Below, piece after piece: positions 54,931 through 64,000 of a stretch of DNA of 64,000 bases. Position 1 is the first letter of the stretch. Each line of letters opens with the position of its first letter. The translations under genes and the position numbers were made by a program. This DNA comes from Eurosta solidaginis (taxonomy: Eukaryota; Arthropoda; Insecta; Diptera; Tephritidae). The DNA lies in the NCBI RefSeq assembly GCF_040869045.1, contig NC_090319.1:391545601-391609600 (forward strand). The letters are read 5' to 3'. Under the pieces are notes generated by a model. The model worked only from the letters and a program-made list of their open reading frames with translations. It was not told where the DNA came from and ran no database searches.

Positions 54931-55889
54931 ACACCGACAAAGCATGTGCTTTTAGACTGAATGAATTAAATAAATAAAATGCGCGCACAAAGAAATTACT
55001 AGTAATTCAGATTGATATTATTGACTGGTTGACTTAGCACATTTTTTTTGAACAGCTGACCACTTAGCACATTTACACATCATTGCCCCCAGCACGTAAA
55101 AATTAAAAATTAAAATATTTTTTTCTGTGATCGTTGTATTTTGAATTCAGTTTTAAAACTGCATTAAAATACAATTTTCGAAAGAAAAAAGTGACTTAGC
55201 ACATTTTACATTAAGCTAACGATATGTTAATTTTTCTTCGAGTTATGGCTACCGAAACATAGAAAATTGCTTAGACATAAAAGGGGCGGTGCCACGCCCA
55301 TTTTTTAAATTTGAAGTTTTTCCTATTGTTATAAATCCACATGGGAAATGAAATACCATTGATATAAAGCTCTTTTTTGCAAAGATATAGCTTATTTTGT
55401 TCGTCCACGACCCTTTTAAAAAGCTTTTATATAAAAGTGGGCGTGGTCCTTAACCGATTTCGTTAATTTTTCTTCAAAGCATTCCTTATAGTAAAGGCAA
55501 CCTCTGGGCCTAGTTTTGTTACGATAGGTTTAACGATTTTTGATTTATGATTAATAATATTTGTAAAATTGATTTTGTCACAAGTGGGCGGTGCCACGCC
55601 CATTTAAAAAAAATTTTTTTTTCAAATTTTTATCAAGAGTCTCAATATCAGTCCTCACGCAAATTTCAATATTCTAGATGTTTTATTTACTAAATAATCA
55701 GTTTTTTTTCCAAAATGTTATATATATAAAAAGTGGGCGTGGTTATCATCCGATTTCGCTCATTTTCAATACCAATCTATTCTGGGTCCAGATAAGCTCG
55801 TGTACCAAATTTGGTGAAGATATCTCAATATTCACTCAAGTTATCGTGTTAACGGACAGACGGACGGACGGACGGACATGGCTCAACAC

Positions 55890-56135
55890 AAGGGATGGAT
55901 CCACGTATACCCAAGAAAATCATGCCCAGACCGAATTACTGGACCTCCGTGCCCTACGGTTTTTGTTGTATCCCTCCGCTGGTATTCGGTATTAGATGGC
56001 CGTCTTGCATATCCGTGTAATCCCTTTCCACCATACATGACAATCTCCGACTCGTCCGACCATAAAATATTGCGTCTTTTGTCCGACGGCCAATTCAAAT
56101 TTGCTTTGGCAAATCGAAGTCTTTTCTTGTATGTA
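55890..56135 (-). pseudogene. Tc1-type transposase fragment
   Basis: A minus-strand frame reads KKRLRFAKANLNWPSDKRRN, ILWSDESEIVMYGGKG, YARRPSNTEY and TVGHGGPVI. This is the region around the first catalytic Asp (WSDE) of Tc1-like DDE transposases. The remainder is missing. It lies beside the GACGGACGG end of the dispersed repeat. Confidence 0.8.
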
Positions 56136-56395
56136 TGTATATGCGTTTTAGTCAATATAGGGAATAACAATAAATGTAATTGAATTTTATAATTTATAAA
56201 TTTTGACCAAAAAGAAATATTTTATTCAGAATCAACTAGTATAATAAAAACCAAGAAAAAAGAAACTTACCATTACAGTGTAGGTGAAAGTATACTTTAT
56301 TTATGGTAGTAAATTATTCGTTGTTAATGTAACAAATATAATTTAAATTACGACTTTTAGTAACTATCAAAACATTGTTACTAATATGTTTAAAG

Positions 56396-56984
56396 CAGGC
56401 ATGCTTAACCAACGAACCGATATCATTTCGTTACGATAATTAACGTTAATAAACGAAACAAAGTCATTTCGTTTGGTTTATTAACGTTAAGAACGTCAAA
56501 TTAACGAAATGATTTTGTTTCGTTTTCTGCCATATCTAAACGAAATCAAATCGTTTATGTTGATTATTAATTTCAAACTATGCTGGCAAAGCTGCTTGAT
56601 GGCGGAGTCATTAAAGGTGAAAGCATTAGCCAAGCTGATTGCAAGTTTTCTCATGAATTTTGACAGTACGAACATTTCTCAGAGTATTATTGACATTACC
56701 ACCAACGAATTACACAAACAAATTACATGGAGTTTGTGTGTATGTCCGCTCGCTGTTACCACCTTACGGCTTCACCATGGCTATGGCATTGCCAGCACAA
56801 TTCAAACATAAAGTATCACGTTTTTGTTAACGTTTTTAACGTTAACGAAATCTTTTCATTTCGGTTAAAAACGCGATACAATTTATCTTGATAATTTCTT
56901 TATCGATAATATTTCGAAGTGTTTCAACGGAAACGGTGGAAATTTTTTGATAAACGATTAGCTTAACGTTAAGGTGCATCCCTG
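56396..56984. mobile_element. hAT-type non-autonomous element
   Basis: The tips CAGGCATGC and, inverted, CAGGGATGC are flanked by the 8-bp duplication GTTTAAAG (56388-56395, 56985-56992). CAGGG-type tips with 8-bp duplications are typical of hAT. The interior repeats TTAACGTTAA-like motifs. The 100-codon frame at 56509-56811 has no motif I recognise. Confidence 0.85.
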
Positions 56985-57099
56985 GTTTAAAGCCCTTATA
57001 TATATTAGATTTTTACTTGTGTATATACATGCAACACAACGGATTTTTACTCATTTTTATTTTTCTTGCTTTTTTACGTTATTATTATACATATTTAAA

Positions 57100-57535
57100 A
57101 TATCATCAACATCAACAGCTTCCATTTGATACCCATATTTTATAAACACATCCAAGGGTTACCCGGGCCTCCGTTTTGGTCTATATCTCCAGACCCTAGC
57201 CACCCAGCGGTATAAAAAATACTCTGCACAAAAGCACACATCAGCAGCTTCAATTTGATACCCCAAATTACCAATAGGTATGAAAATTACCCAGTACTAA
57301 AGCACTTATCAACTTTCATTTGATGTCCATATTGTACAAACAGGTTTTATGGGTATCTACCCAGGTCCACGGTTTGGCCTCTATCTCGAGACCCTAGTCA
57401 CCAATAGGTATGAAAATTACCCCGTACTAAAGCACTTATCAACAGCTTTCATTTGATGTCCATATTGTATAAACATGTTTTAGGGGTATCTACCCGGGTC
57501 CACGGTTTGGCCTCTATCTCGAGACCCTAGTCCCC
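57100..57535 (+). repeat. ~130-bp tandem repeat (minisatellite)
   Basis: Two close units (~57271-57402 and ~57403-57533) share CACCAATAGGTATGAAAATT, TTTCATTTGATGTCCATATT and CTCTATCTCGAGACCCTAGT. A diverged unit precedes them (57110-57270). Related phrases recur at 57820-57910 and 58719-58750. Confidence 0.8.
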
Positions 57536-57940
57536 ATTCTCCCTCATTCTCTTCATCTTCCTTTTCCTATTCCTCTTCTTGCTTCTCCTCTATCTTTTCC
57601 TCTTTCGCTTCCTCTTCCTTGTAATAATTTCCTTTTAATAAATTCCTTGAAATAGTTAGGTTCCTGGTCCACTTCCCGGAAAAAACTTTATGGTTGTATG
57701 TAGTTTTGAATGCTGTATCATAAAAAAAATAAAAAAATGTCAAAAAAAATAAAAAAATAAGTGGTGGACTACCCTTAACATTTATGGGACCATCCCGCGA
57801 TATATCTTGACCGAATAGCAGACCTACCCGATATGACACCCCTTTCATTTGATACCTATCCACTGGTAGCCTTAGTCAATATTTAGGTCTATATCCCGGA
57901 AACGGCTTGAGATGTCACAATAAAAACTACTTTAATTTAA

Positions 57941-58718
57941 GGGCCGTTTTCTCATCCACCTAATAAAATTCAATTAACTTACTATTCCTTATTTTAAAGT
58001 CAACTTTAACAATTTTCGCTTTCTCATGTGTCATGTAAAATTTGATTTAGATTTGGCAACATCACATTAAAAGTGTAGTACTTTTTTTTTGCTGCATACC
58101 TTTAAGCTTGACATGATATGCTTTAATTTAAACCTAAGTAAACACCGTGGTGTGATGGTAGCGTGCTCCGCCTAACACACCGTATGCCCTGGGTTCACAC
58201 CCCGGGCAAAGCGACATCAAAATTTTAGAAATGAGGTTTTTCAATTAGAAGAAAATTTTTCTAAGCGGGTTCGCCCCTCGGCAGTGTTTGGCAAGCGCTC
58301 CGGGTGTATTTCTGCCATGAAAAGCTCTCAGTGAAAACTCATCTGCCTTGCAGATGCCGTTCGGAGTCGGCATAAAACATTTAGGTCCCGTCCGGCCGAT
58401 TTGTAGGGAAAATCAATAGGAGTACGACGCAAATTGGAAGAGAAGCTCGGCTTTAGATCTCTTCGGAGGTTATTGCGCCTTACATTTATTTATTTATTTA
58501 TAAACAATATATTGTTGTGGCTGAACCTGATAAGTCGCCGCTACTTTTTGTTGCTATGAAAAACGCAGAGTGCGGCTTTTCGAATCTCACTGGCACCTGC
58601 TTTTTATTACATTTTTTTATTTACGTTTAAACCTAAAAATAAATTTTAAAGGGCAGGTGAGCTGCCGGTGAATTTTTCCGTGAGCGCTGAAATTAAAGTC
58701 TAGATGAGAAAACGGCCC
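57941..58718. mobile_element. TIR element with GGGCCGTTTTCTCATC ends
   Basis: GGGCCGTTTTCTCATC opens at 57941 and its exact inverse closes at 58718. It lies within the minisatellite-related DNA and contains a SINE1 copy. TTAA precedes it and ATAA follows, so the target duplication is unclear. No transposase is coded. Confidence 0.72.
58145..58500 (+). mobile_element. SINE1, nearly full length, inside a TIR element
   Basis: It begins CCGTGGTGTGATGG (lacking the first few bases of the 15058 copy), has a B-box-like GGGTTCACACCCC and the ATTT tail. TAAACA flanks it (58139-58144, 58501-58506). Confidence 0.88.
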
Positions 58719-59107
58719 ATAAGCTAACATCAGCAGCTTCCATTTGATATGTATCACTTCTTAAAATAGTGCGTGTCCACAATTCATCGCAACTATTCAG
58801 CTATATTTTATACACTATGGCCATCAGAGGGTTGTGTCTCCGCTTTTCGGTACACCCTGTGCTGTAGCTAGTTCTTTAACCACTGCCTCTAGATGGGTCT
58901 CCTAAGCATTATCTAAGCGAGGATAAGCGTTTTTTTACGCGCAAACGTAAACGTATACGCGTGTAAAAAAAAACACTGCTAATGATAAAATAATTATTGT
59001 TAGGCCTTGGGCTCGATTTGAACTAACTAATAATATGAAAATGTTCATGTAAATTACTTAGACCTTCCGTATGAGTAATTTTCAGCTGATGATACAACAA
59101 GCTGGTT
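58719..59107. other. Non-coding DNA between TIR element and SINE2
   Basis: Starts with a scrap of the minisatellite (CATCAGCAGCTTCCATTTGA). The rest shows no gene or repeat I recognise. Confidence 0.45.
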
Positions 59108-59474
59108 CGGATTAGGGGGTTAGAATATAACCACCAGCGGATTAGGGGGTTAGAATATACCCGCGGTAGGTATGCCTGTCGTAAGAGGCGACTAAAATAC
59201 CAAATAGATTCAAGGGGTTGTGTAGTGCAACCCTTTCAGGTTGCCAGCGCAAAATATAGCTTCTTAAAAACCAATTGTCAACCTCACCTATCCGTGGCGA
59301 ATCCTGTTTCATTAACAGCCGAGGCTCTGGCGACCCCAAACTCCTCTTGAATCTAAGGGGTGGGGAGGGCGGGATGGCCTAGAAGGTCGCAGATGGTCAT
59401 AGCAAATCGTTCCCGAGATGGTCGGGCTTGGATCTGCATTCGGCAAAGGACCATCAACATCGATAACACTCCAA
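59108..59474 (+). mobile_element. SINE2 copy with duplicated head and A-rich tail
   Basis: GGATTAGGGGGTTAGAATAT occurs twice at the start (59108 and 59139). The body matches SINE2 through GGACCATCAACATCGATAAC. The 3' end is replaced by an A-rich run instead of (CAA)n. Confidence 0.8.
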
Positions 59475-59559
59475 AAAAAAAAAAATAAAAAAACAAAAAG
59501 AAAATTGGCCAAAAACTATTTTCGCTGGTGTAGCCGAAATATCTTATTTCTCAGCAATA

Positions 59560-60130
59560 CCATTGCTCTAATGATGATACGGAGATATGATTATTTGATG
59601 ACTACCAAGTAATTTAGTTAACTCTGAAAATAATTTTGATGTAAGCTGACTACCTTGATCAGTGGTCACTTTTAACGGAACCCGAAACGAGAAACGTATT
59701 CTCCAAAAAATGTGTTTGCAATCGTTGTTGCTGACATATCTTTCAAAGCATATGCCTCAGGCCAGGGAGTGAATAATTGTTAGAATAAAACGATGCTCTC
59801 TTGAAACAGTCAATGGTCCAACTATATCTAAATGTATGTGCTCAAATCGAATTTTTGGAATTGTAATTTTGGTAATATGAGATAAACCTTGGATTTTTGG
59901 CAGTTAAGCTCTCGTAACGGGATGTGCAATTCCATGCAATTTATCAAATACACTCTTTCGTAATTTATTGGGTGCCTATGGCCTAGGATTTTCACACTAA
60001 ATATTTAATTTTAAAACAGGAATATTGATTAATTTCAAGTTTAAAAATTGAGCATCAGTTACAAATTCGTTTAAATCACTATCATTTTGTTGTTCTGTTT
60101 GAAATTTTAAAGTTCAGTTACGTATTTTGT
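59560..60130 (-). pseudogene. Gypsy-class LTR retrotransposon pol remnant (integrase)
   Basis: Read on the minus strand from ~60130: EQQNDSDLNEF and LNLKLINIPVLKL, then NKLRKSVFDKLHGIAHP of the integrase N-terminal region. The core follows: HLDIVGPLTVS (first Asp, ~59820) and VPLKVTTDQGSQLTSKLFSE (second Asp, ~59650). Frames change several times and stops are present. LTRs and other domains are not visible. It belongs to neither LTR element described above. Confidence 0.68.
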
Positions 60131-63100
60131 ATTACATACACGATTGTCAAGATAGATTTATGCAACGATTACCAACCATTTATTTATTCGAGATTGAACG
60201 AAAATTGTGCCTATATCTGTCCTCTATATAATATATCAATATATTAACAACCGCTTGTTCAGATAATACAAGTTTTTTAAATTTCATCAGATTGTTGTTC
60301 AGCTCCTTTCATAAGAGGTATGAGGTCTTCGGCTTAGCCCGAAGAGCGATCCGTCCTTACTTGTTTTTCATTTGAGTTTATTATTCTGGTATTTGCCGAT
60401 GGTCATATGTATGTATGTTTATAATTTGATTATGTATATATGTATTGAAATAGATAACACGAAACATGCAACTTAATCTACGTCTTTAGTGATCATATTT
60501 GGCCATCAATATTTCATTATCAATCATTATCACCATATATGTTTGCATTTTAGAATAGGATCATCGATTAGGTTAGGGAACGTTTCACAGTGTATTGAAG
60601 CCTCTAGAAAATGCTCCAAAAGTCGGTTCGGAGACGGGGGCAATTGAAGCTAAATTTAGGGGCTTCAAGGTAGCAAGTAGTGAAATTGCATAACAATAAC
60701 TCTGGAAAATAATTTTGTTATTTATTTAGGGTCATTCCTTAAGAAGCCCAGCTTTTCAAAAAAAATTTATATTTATTTGACAATGTAAAGTTTCTTAAAA
60801 AGGGTGCCAGGTTGAATGCTGAAAGCTTTTGGCGACCTTTGATAATTAATGTAAAGCTTTTATAGAGTATCTTGTTTCTTAATAATAACACAAATGTCGG
60901 CTTAGTGTTTTCTAAAATTGTAAGCGTTCCCTCTATATGTTATGTTGTAGGGACTCTAGCGTGGTTATAGAACTTCTTGCATTTATAGAGCTTTAAGTGT
61001 TTCACAAAATATCGAATTCGAGAAGAAATGCAAATTATAGGAATTGCAAGCCCAAACAGGAACGGTACCATTTTTCCAAGTTATTCTTTTTGCGAAATGT
61101 ACATCAAATTAGTATAGCGTAAAGAGGGCTAGCGGTGACTTTGAGGACCACTAACTTTGCCCTTCTTTACAACGTAAAAAAAAAGAAATATTTTTATTAC
61201 GAATTTCACTTAACCTAATGAAGTTGGATAGTTATCACTGAGGTTTTGATTTAGCTATACCCGTTTTCCCCGTTTTACCATTTCTTATGTAATTTGGAGA
61301 ACTTGATATGCAAGGACATTGTTAAGACAATTTATTAGTTATTTGAATTGTCCAAATTAAATGAATTTCCATTAATTCCAATAACCTGTAAAAAAGTGCT
61401 ACTTAAGGGTAAATGGACAAATGGGAAGTAAAGTCATCTTACGACAAACATCGTATTGAAATTTATATCGCATTTAAATTTACAAAACCTGATTTTCTTT
61501 GAAATTTGAAAACTGATAAGATAAATAAGTTTGTCAGATGTGTCCCTGAAAAAGTCAATGGTACCCCTTTGAAAAAATGTGGGTTTTACTAAAATGTGAA
61601 ATTAAAATGTCTGGGATCTCTTACGAAAAAAATTTCTGGAAAGTTTGAAAGCTCAATAATCGCCTAGAAGAAAACAGTTTTGCATTTTTAGGTACTTTAA
61701 TAAGGTTTCGAGAAAAATTTTCTCAAAAAAAAAAATTGTGGCAAAGGTATGCATCTCAATTTTTACTGAGATTTATTTTATTTTTTTTTTTTTAACTATG
61801 CCCATTTTAACTAAAAATATGTCGCGTAATATGTACCAAACTATCTCACGATAAGTCAAATCTTCGAATTTTGCATTGCCAAAATAAATGGTTTTTGGTT
61901 TCTTATTTTTAATATTTGTGAAAATGATTTCACCAAAAGCGCCCGCCACTCCTATTTTCAAATATATAAATAAGTTTTAATTAGGATACACGACAAGAAA
62001 TATAAGTAATTTTTTAATGCGAAAGTGTGGAAAACTTAGCGAAGCTTAGTGGACATTTTACATTCCTTAAATAAGAGACTAAAGTTGAAAGAAGACCCTA
62101 TGCTCGTAGATTTACGAAATTTTAAATACATATCTTCATTACGAACAACACTATATGACTGTGAAAATATATTCTTTGTGAGACATATGTTAAGTTTTGG
62201 ATCTTGCCGAGTGCACAAAATCTGCATACATGGATCTTCGAATACGCCCTTAAAACCGGAATTAGGGGCCAAGAACCCCTTTTTCATAAGTGTCATATAC
62301 AGACATATAACTTTCATTCTATTTATTATTTGATCGTTTTTTGTGTCACACAAAAGGGCAATTACTTCGCTTCTAACGATGTACAAATGTTAGTTTTTTT
62401 CATTTAAATATCTGAGAAATAGTACAAAATAAACCTAAAACTTGAATTTTTGTCAAAGTTCATCATTTTGAGTTACAATTTTGATTGCCACTATGTACAA
62501 AAGCGTATTAACTAAGAGGCTAAAAATAATTTTGCTGATATAATAAATCCATTGAAATTTGGCTCATATATTCCAATTTGCCCATTTCTAGTCAACAAAT
62601 ATTTGTACTGCAACGAACAATTTCAAAAGCACATAAAATTCAAAAGAAACCTCCAAAGTATTTTTAACTGCTTTCTTTTGTGTTTTCATATGAAATCGTG
62701 GAACACACCAACAAAACCTAAATTAATCTTTAAAATTCTTAGCTTGTTGGAATCAGAACTGGTTTTAGATTTTCCTAATTATTTGCAATCTTTTGCTAAC
62801 GTTCGAATCACTAAACTGTTGAATAAATAACTCCACTATTCAATAATGCAAAATGGCCTTTATTAAAGTTCTTCACAATAACACTACTATTGCTCGCCAG
62901 ATGCGTCTTAAATCAAAACTGATTGTCGCGCCTCTACTGTTGCTGCCTTTTATACTCTGTGATTTCCTCGTTGCATCTTCTAGGCGCTTCCAGAATTTAC
63001 TTAGTTACTGCTATAAAATTATAACTACAGATGCACGTGTATAGCTTCTCATATGCGCGTGTATTTGTGAGCGACACTTCCAAAATTATAATTGCATTCT

Positions 63101-63824
63101 TTTGGGAGCATCTCAGATAAGATATCTGCGTGTGTTTGTGCGTCTCTTCTCCGCTGCGTGTACGTACATATGCGTAGACATAATGAATTGATCTATTGAT
63201 GTGCATACAAGTCACTGCTTAGCATCGCTTCGAGATGACAGTCCCCTTAGGGTTGTTAATATTCGTAACAGTATGTATATGTATGTACAACATAAATAGA
63301 GCTGCTCAACCCCTATACACTTAAAGCACTTTTGTTTTTGTTTTGCCCTGAATCATAGGCACAGATACAAATTTACACCTGAAATATAAAAAAAAAAATT
63401 TGAAAGTACTCCCGTATGCCCTCACATATATGTAAATAAAATTCATATGGAAGTTTTTGATTTTCATATGTAAGGGCAAAGCAAAAGCACTTTCATATGA
63501 TGAGCGAGCACTTCGGTACAAAAAACAAATTTACACTTATAAATTGACAGCTAAAAGTTATTGAAAAATATTATGGCACTGAAAAAAATTTGTATTCAAA
63601 ATTGAGGGTTTGACCTCGGAATTTGAGATAAGACTTGGAAACTTGCATACACATTCTTTTTGACGTTATGTTAAAGGTATTAAAAGTCATGATAAGTCGC
63701 ATGTGCGCGTCTTGAGATGTTCGGGACCCGGGGCCGCAGAATTTAGTACTCCACAAATATCTCGCTTCCTATGTCTTGCCCGAGTTTCGTGCTCAGTTCG
63801 AAGTAGAACATCATGCTTAACATT
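60131..63824. other. AT-rich DNA without recognisable genes or repeats
   Basis: Open frames such as 62049-62333 and 62552-62830 (plus) and 62036-62386 (minus) show no motif I know and have composition expected by chance. Short A/T runs and ACATATG-type motifs are scattered. If a host gene is in the window, its introns or flanks would be here, but I see no support. Confidence 0.4.
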
Positions 63825-64000
63825 TCTGTGGGATTCAAGGGGTTGATAAGCACAATACAAAGCTTTATATCTTCAAAGCTTTCGCAACCCAATTGTCAAC
63901 CTCACCTACTCGAGGAATCCTGTTGCAAATGTGAATGTATCATACACATATTTAACAGGCGATGCTCTGGCGACTCCCAAGTTCCTCATGGAGTTAGGAG
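63825..64000 (+). mobile_element. SINE2 partial copy, runs off the window
   Basis: Shares GATTCAAGGGGTTG, CCCAATTGTCAACCTCACCT and GCTCTGGCGAC with other SINE2 copies. An extra ~40 bp (ATGTGAATGTATCATACACA region) interrupts the match near 63930-63955. Confidence 0.7.

Larger units (their letters stand above)
52044..55218. mobile_element. TIR element with subterminal TGACTTAGCAC repeats
   Basis: The ends GCTTAATGTGAAAATGTGCT and, inverted, GCTTAATGTAAAATGTGCT are followed by AAGTCA. ACGATAT-NGTTA flanks both sides (52032-52043, 55219-55229) as a possible 9-11-bp duplication. TGACTTAGCAC or its near form occurs at 52059 (inverted), 52234, 52276, 55030, 55061 (CACTTAGCAC) and 55192. The middle is filled by later insertions. 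Confidence 0.68.
51705..55890. repeat. Dispersed dipteran-type repeat hosting a nest of insertions
   Basis: The outer parts (51705-52043 and ~55219-55890) carry phrases such as TCGGGTGTAACCGAACATTA, GTGGGCGTGG, GCGGTGCCACGCCCAT and GACGGACGGACGGACATGG, seen as a common dispersed repeat in fly genomes. The GTGGGCGTGG/GCCACGCCC motifs recur. The family is not identified with certainty. Confidence 0.55.

Noticed and set aside
57100..57535. CRISPR-like array
   Set aside because: Units are ~130 bp, adjacent, without regular unique spacers, and the window is eukaryotic.
62049..62830. Two plus-strand frames of 94 and 92 codons as host exons
   Set aside because: No recognisable domain, no supported splice pattern, and composition typical of AT-rich intergenic DNA.

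Overview
The window looks like repeat-rich, non-genic DNA from a dipteran insect, plausibly a true fruit fly (Tephritidae). The basis is AT-rich sequence with spliced eukaryotic-type transposase genes, errantivirus-like and Osvaldo/Ulysses-like LTR retrotransposons with tRNA-Lys-type primer sites, and several LINE, SINE and TIR families typical of flies. The species call is inference. I found no host gene that I can support. Almost everything recognisable is a mobile element or its remains, often nested.

Layout. 1-8000: a foldback TIR element, two related hAT transposase pseudogenes, and a PHD-endonuclease-RT LINE (family LINE-A, CAA-repeat tail) inserted in the second hAT with a perfect 11-bp target duplication. 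9903-17098: an errantivirus-like LTR element with an open gag, a wrecked pol and an env split by a tRNA-derived SINE. 17.6-24.2 kb: fragments of hAT, Jockey-type LINE, LOA/I-type LINE, LINE-A, and a TIR element inserted into a copy of its own family. 24.2-29 kb: a P-like MITE and a 3.3-kb PIF/Harbinger element. 29.4-31 kb: an internally deleted RTE-type LINE. 31180-43167: a 12-kb Osvaldo/Ulysses-like element with about 3.04-kb LTRs, gag, a predicted -1 frameshift signal, pol and integrase. 43.2-47 kb: two P-like MITEs, a Harbinger deletion derivative with MADF and transposase remnants, and foldback elements. 48.2-51.1 kb: a long LINE-A copy containing two copies of a second short repeat (SINE2). 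51.1-56 kb: a mariner-like foldback and a deep nest in which a TIR element with subterminal repeats encloses a LINE, which encloses a CACAG-tipped element, with an RTE fragment at its edge. 56-60 kb: a Tc1 transposase remnant, a hAT-type MITE, a minisatellite with an inserted TIR element and SINE, and a gypsy-class integrase remnant. 60.1-63.8 kb: AT-rich DNA with nothing recognisable. 63.8-64 kb: the start of another SINE2 copy.

How they relate. LINE-A and SINE2 share a CAA-repeat 3' tail, so LINE-A may have mobilised SINE2. Short elements of P-like, hAT-like and Harbinger-like type need transposases from elsewhere; only degraded sources are visible here. The LTR pairs (about 99.5% identical in the large element and about 98.5% in the errantivirus-like element, by eye) mark these as the youngest insertions.
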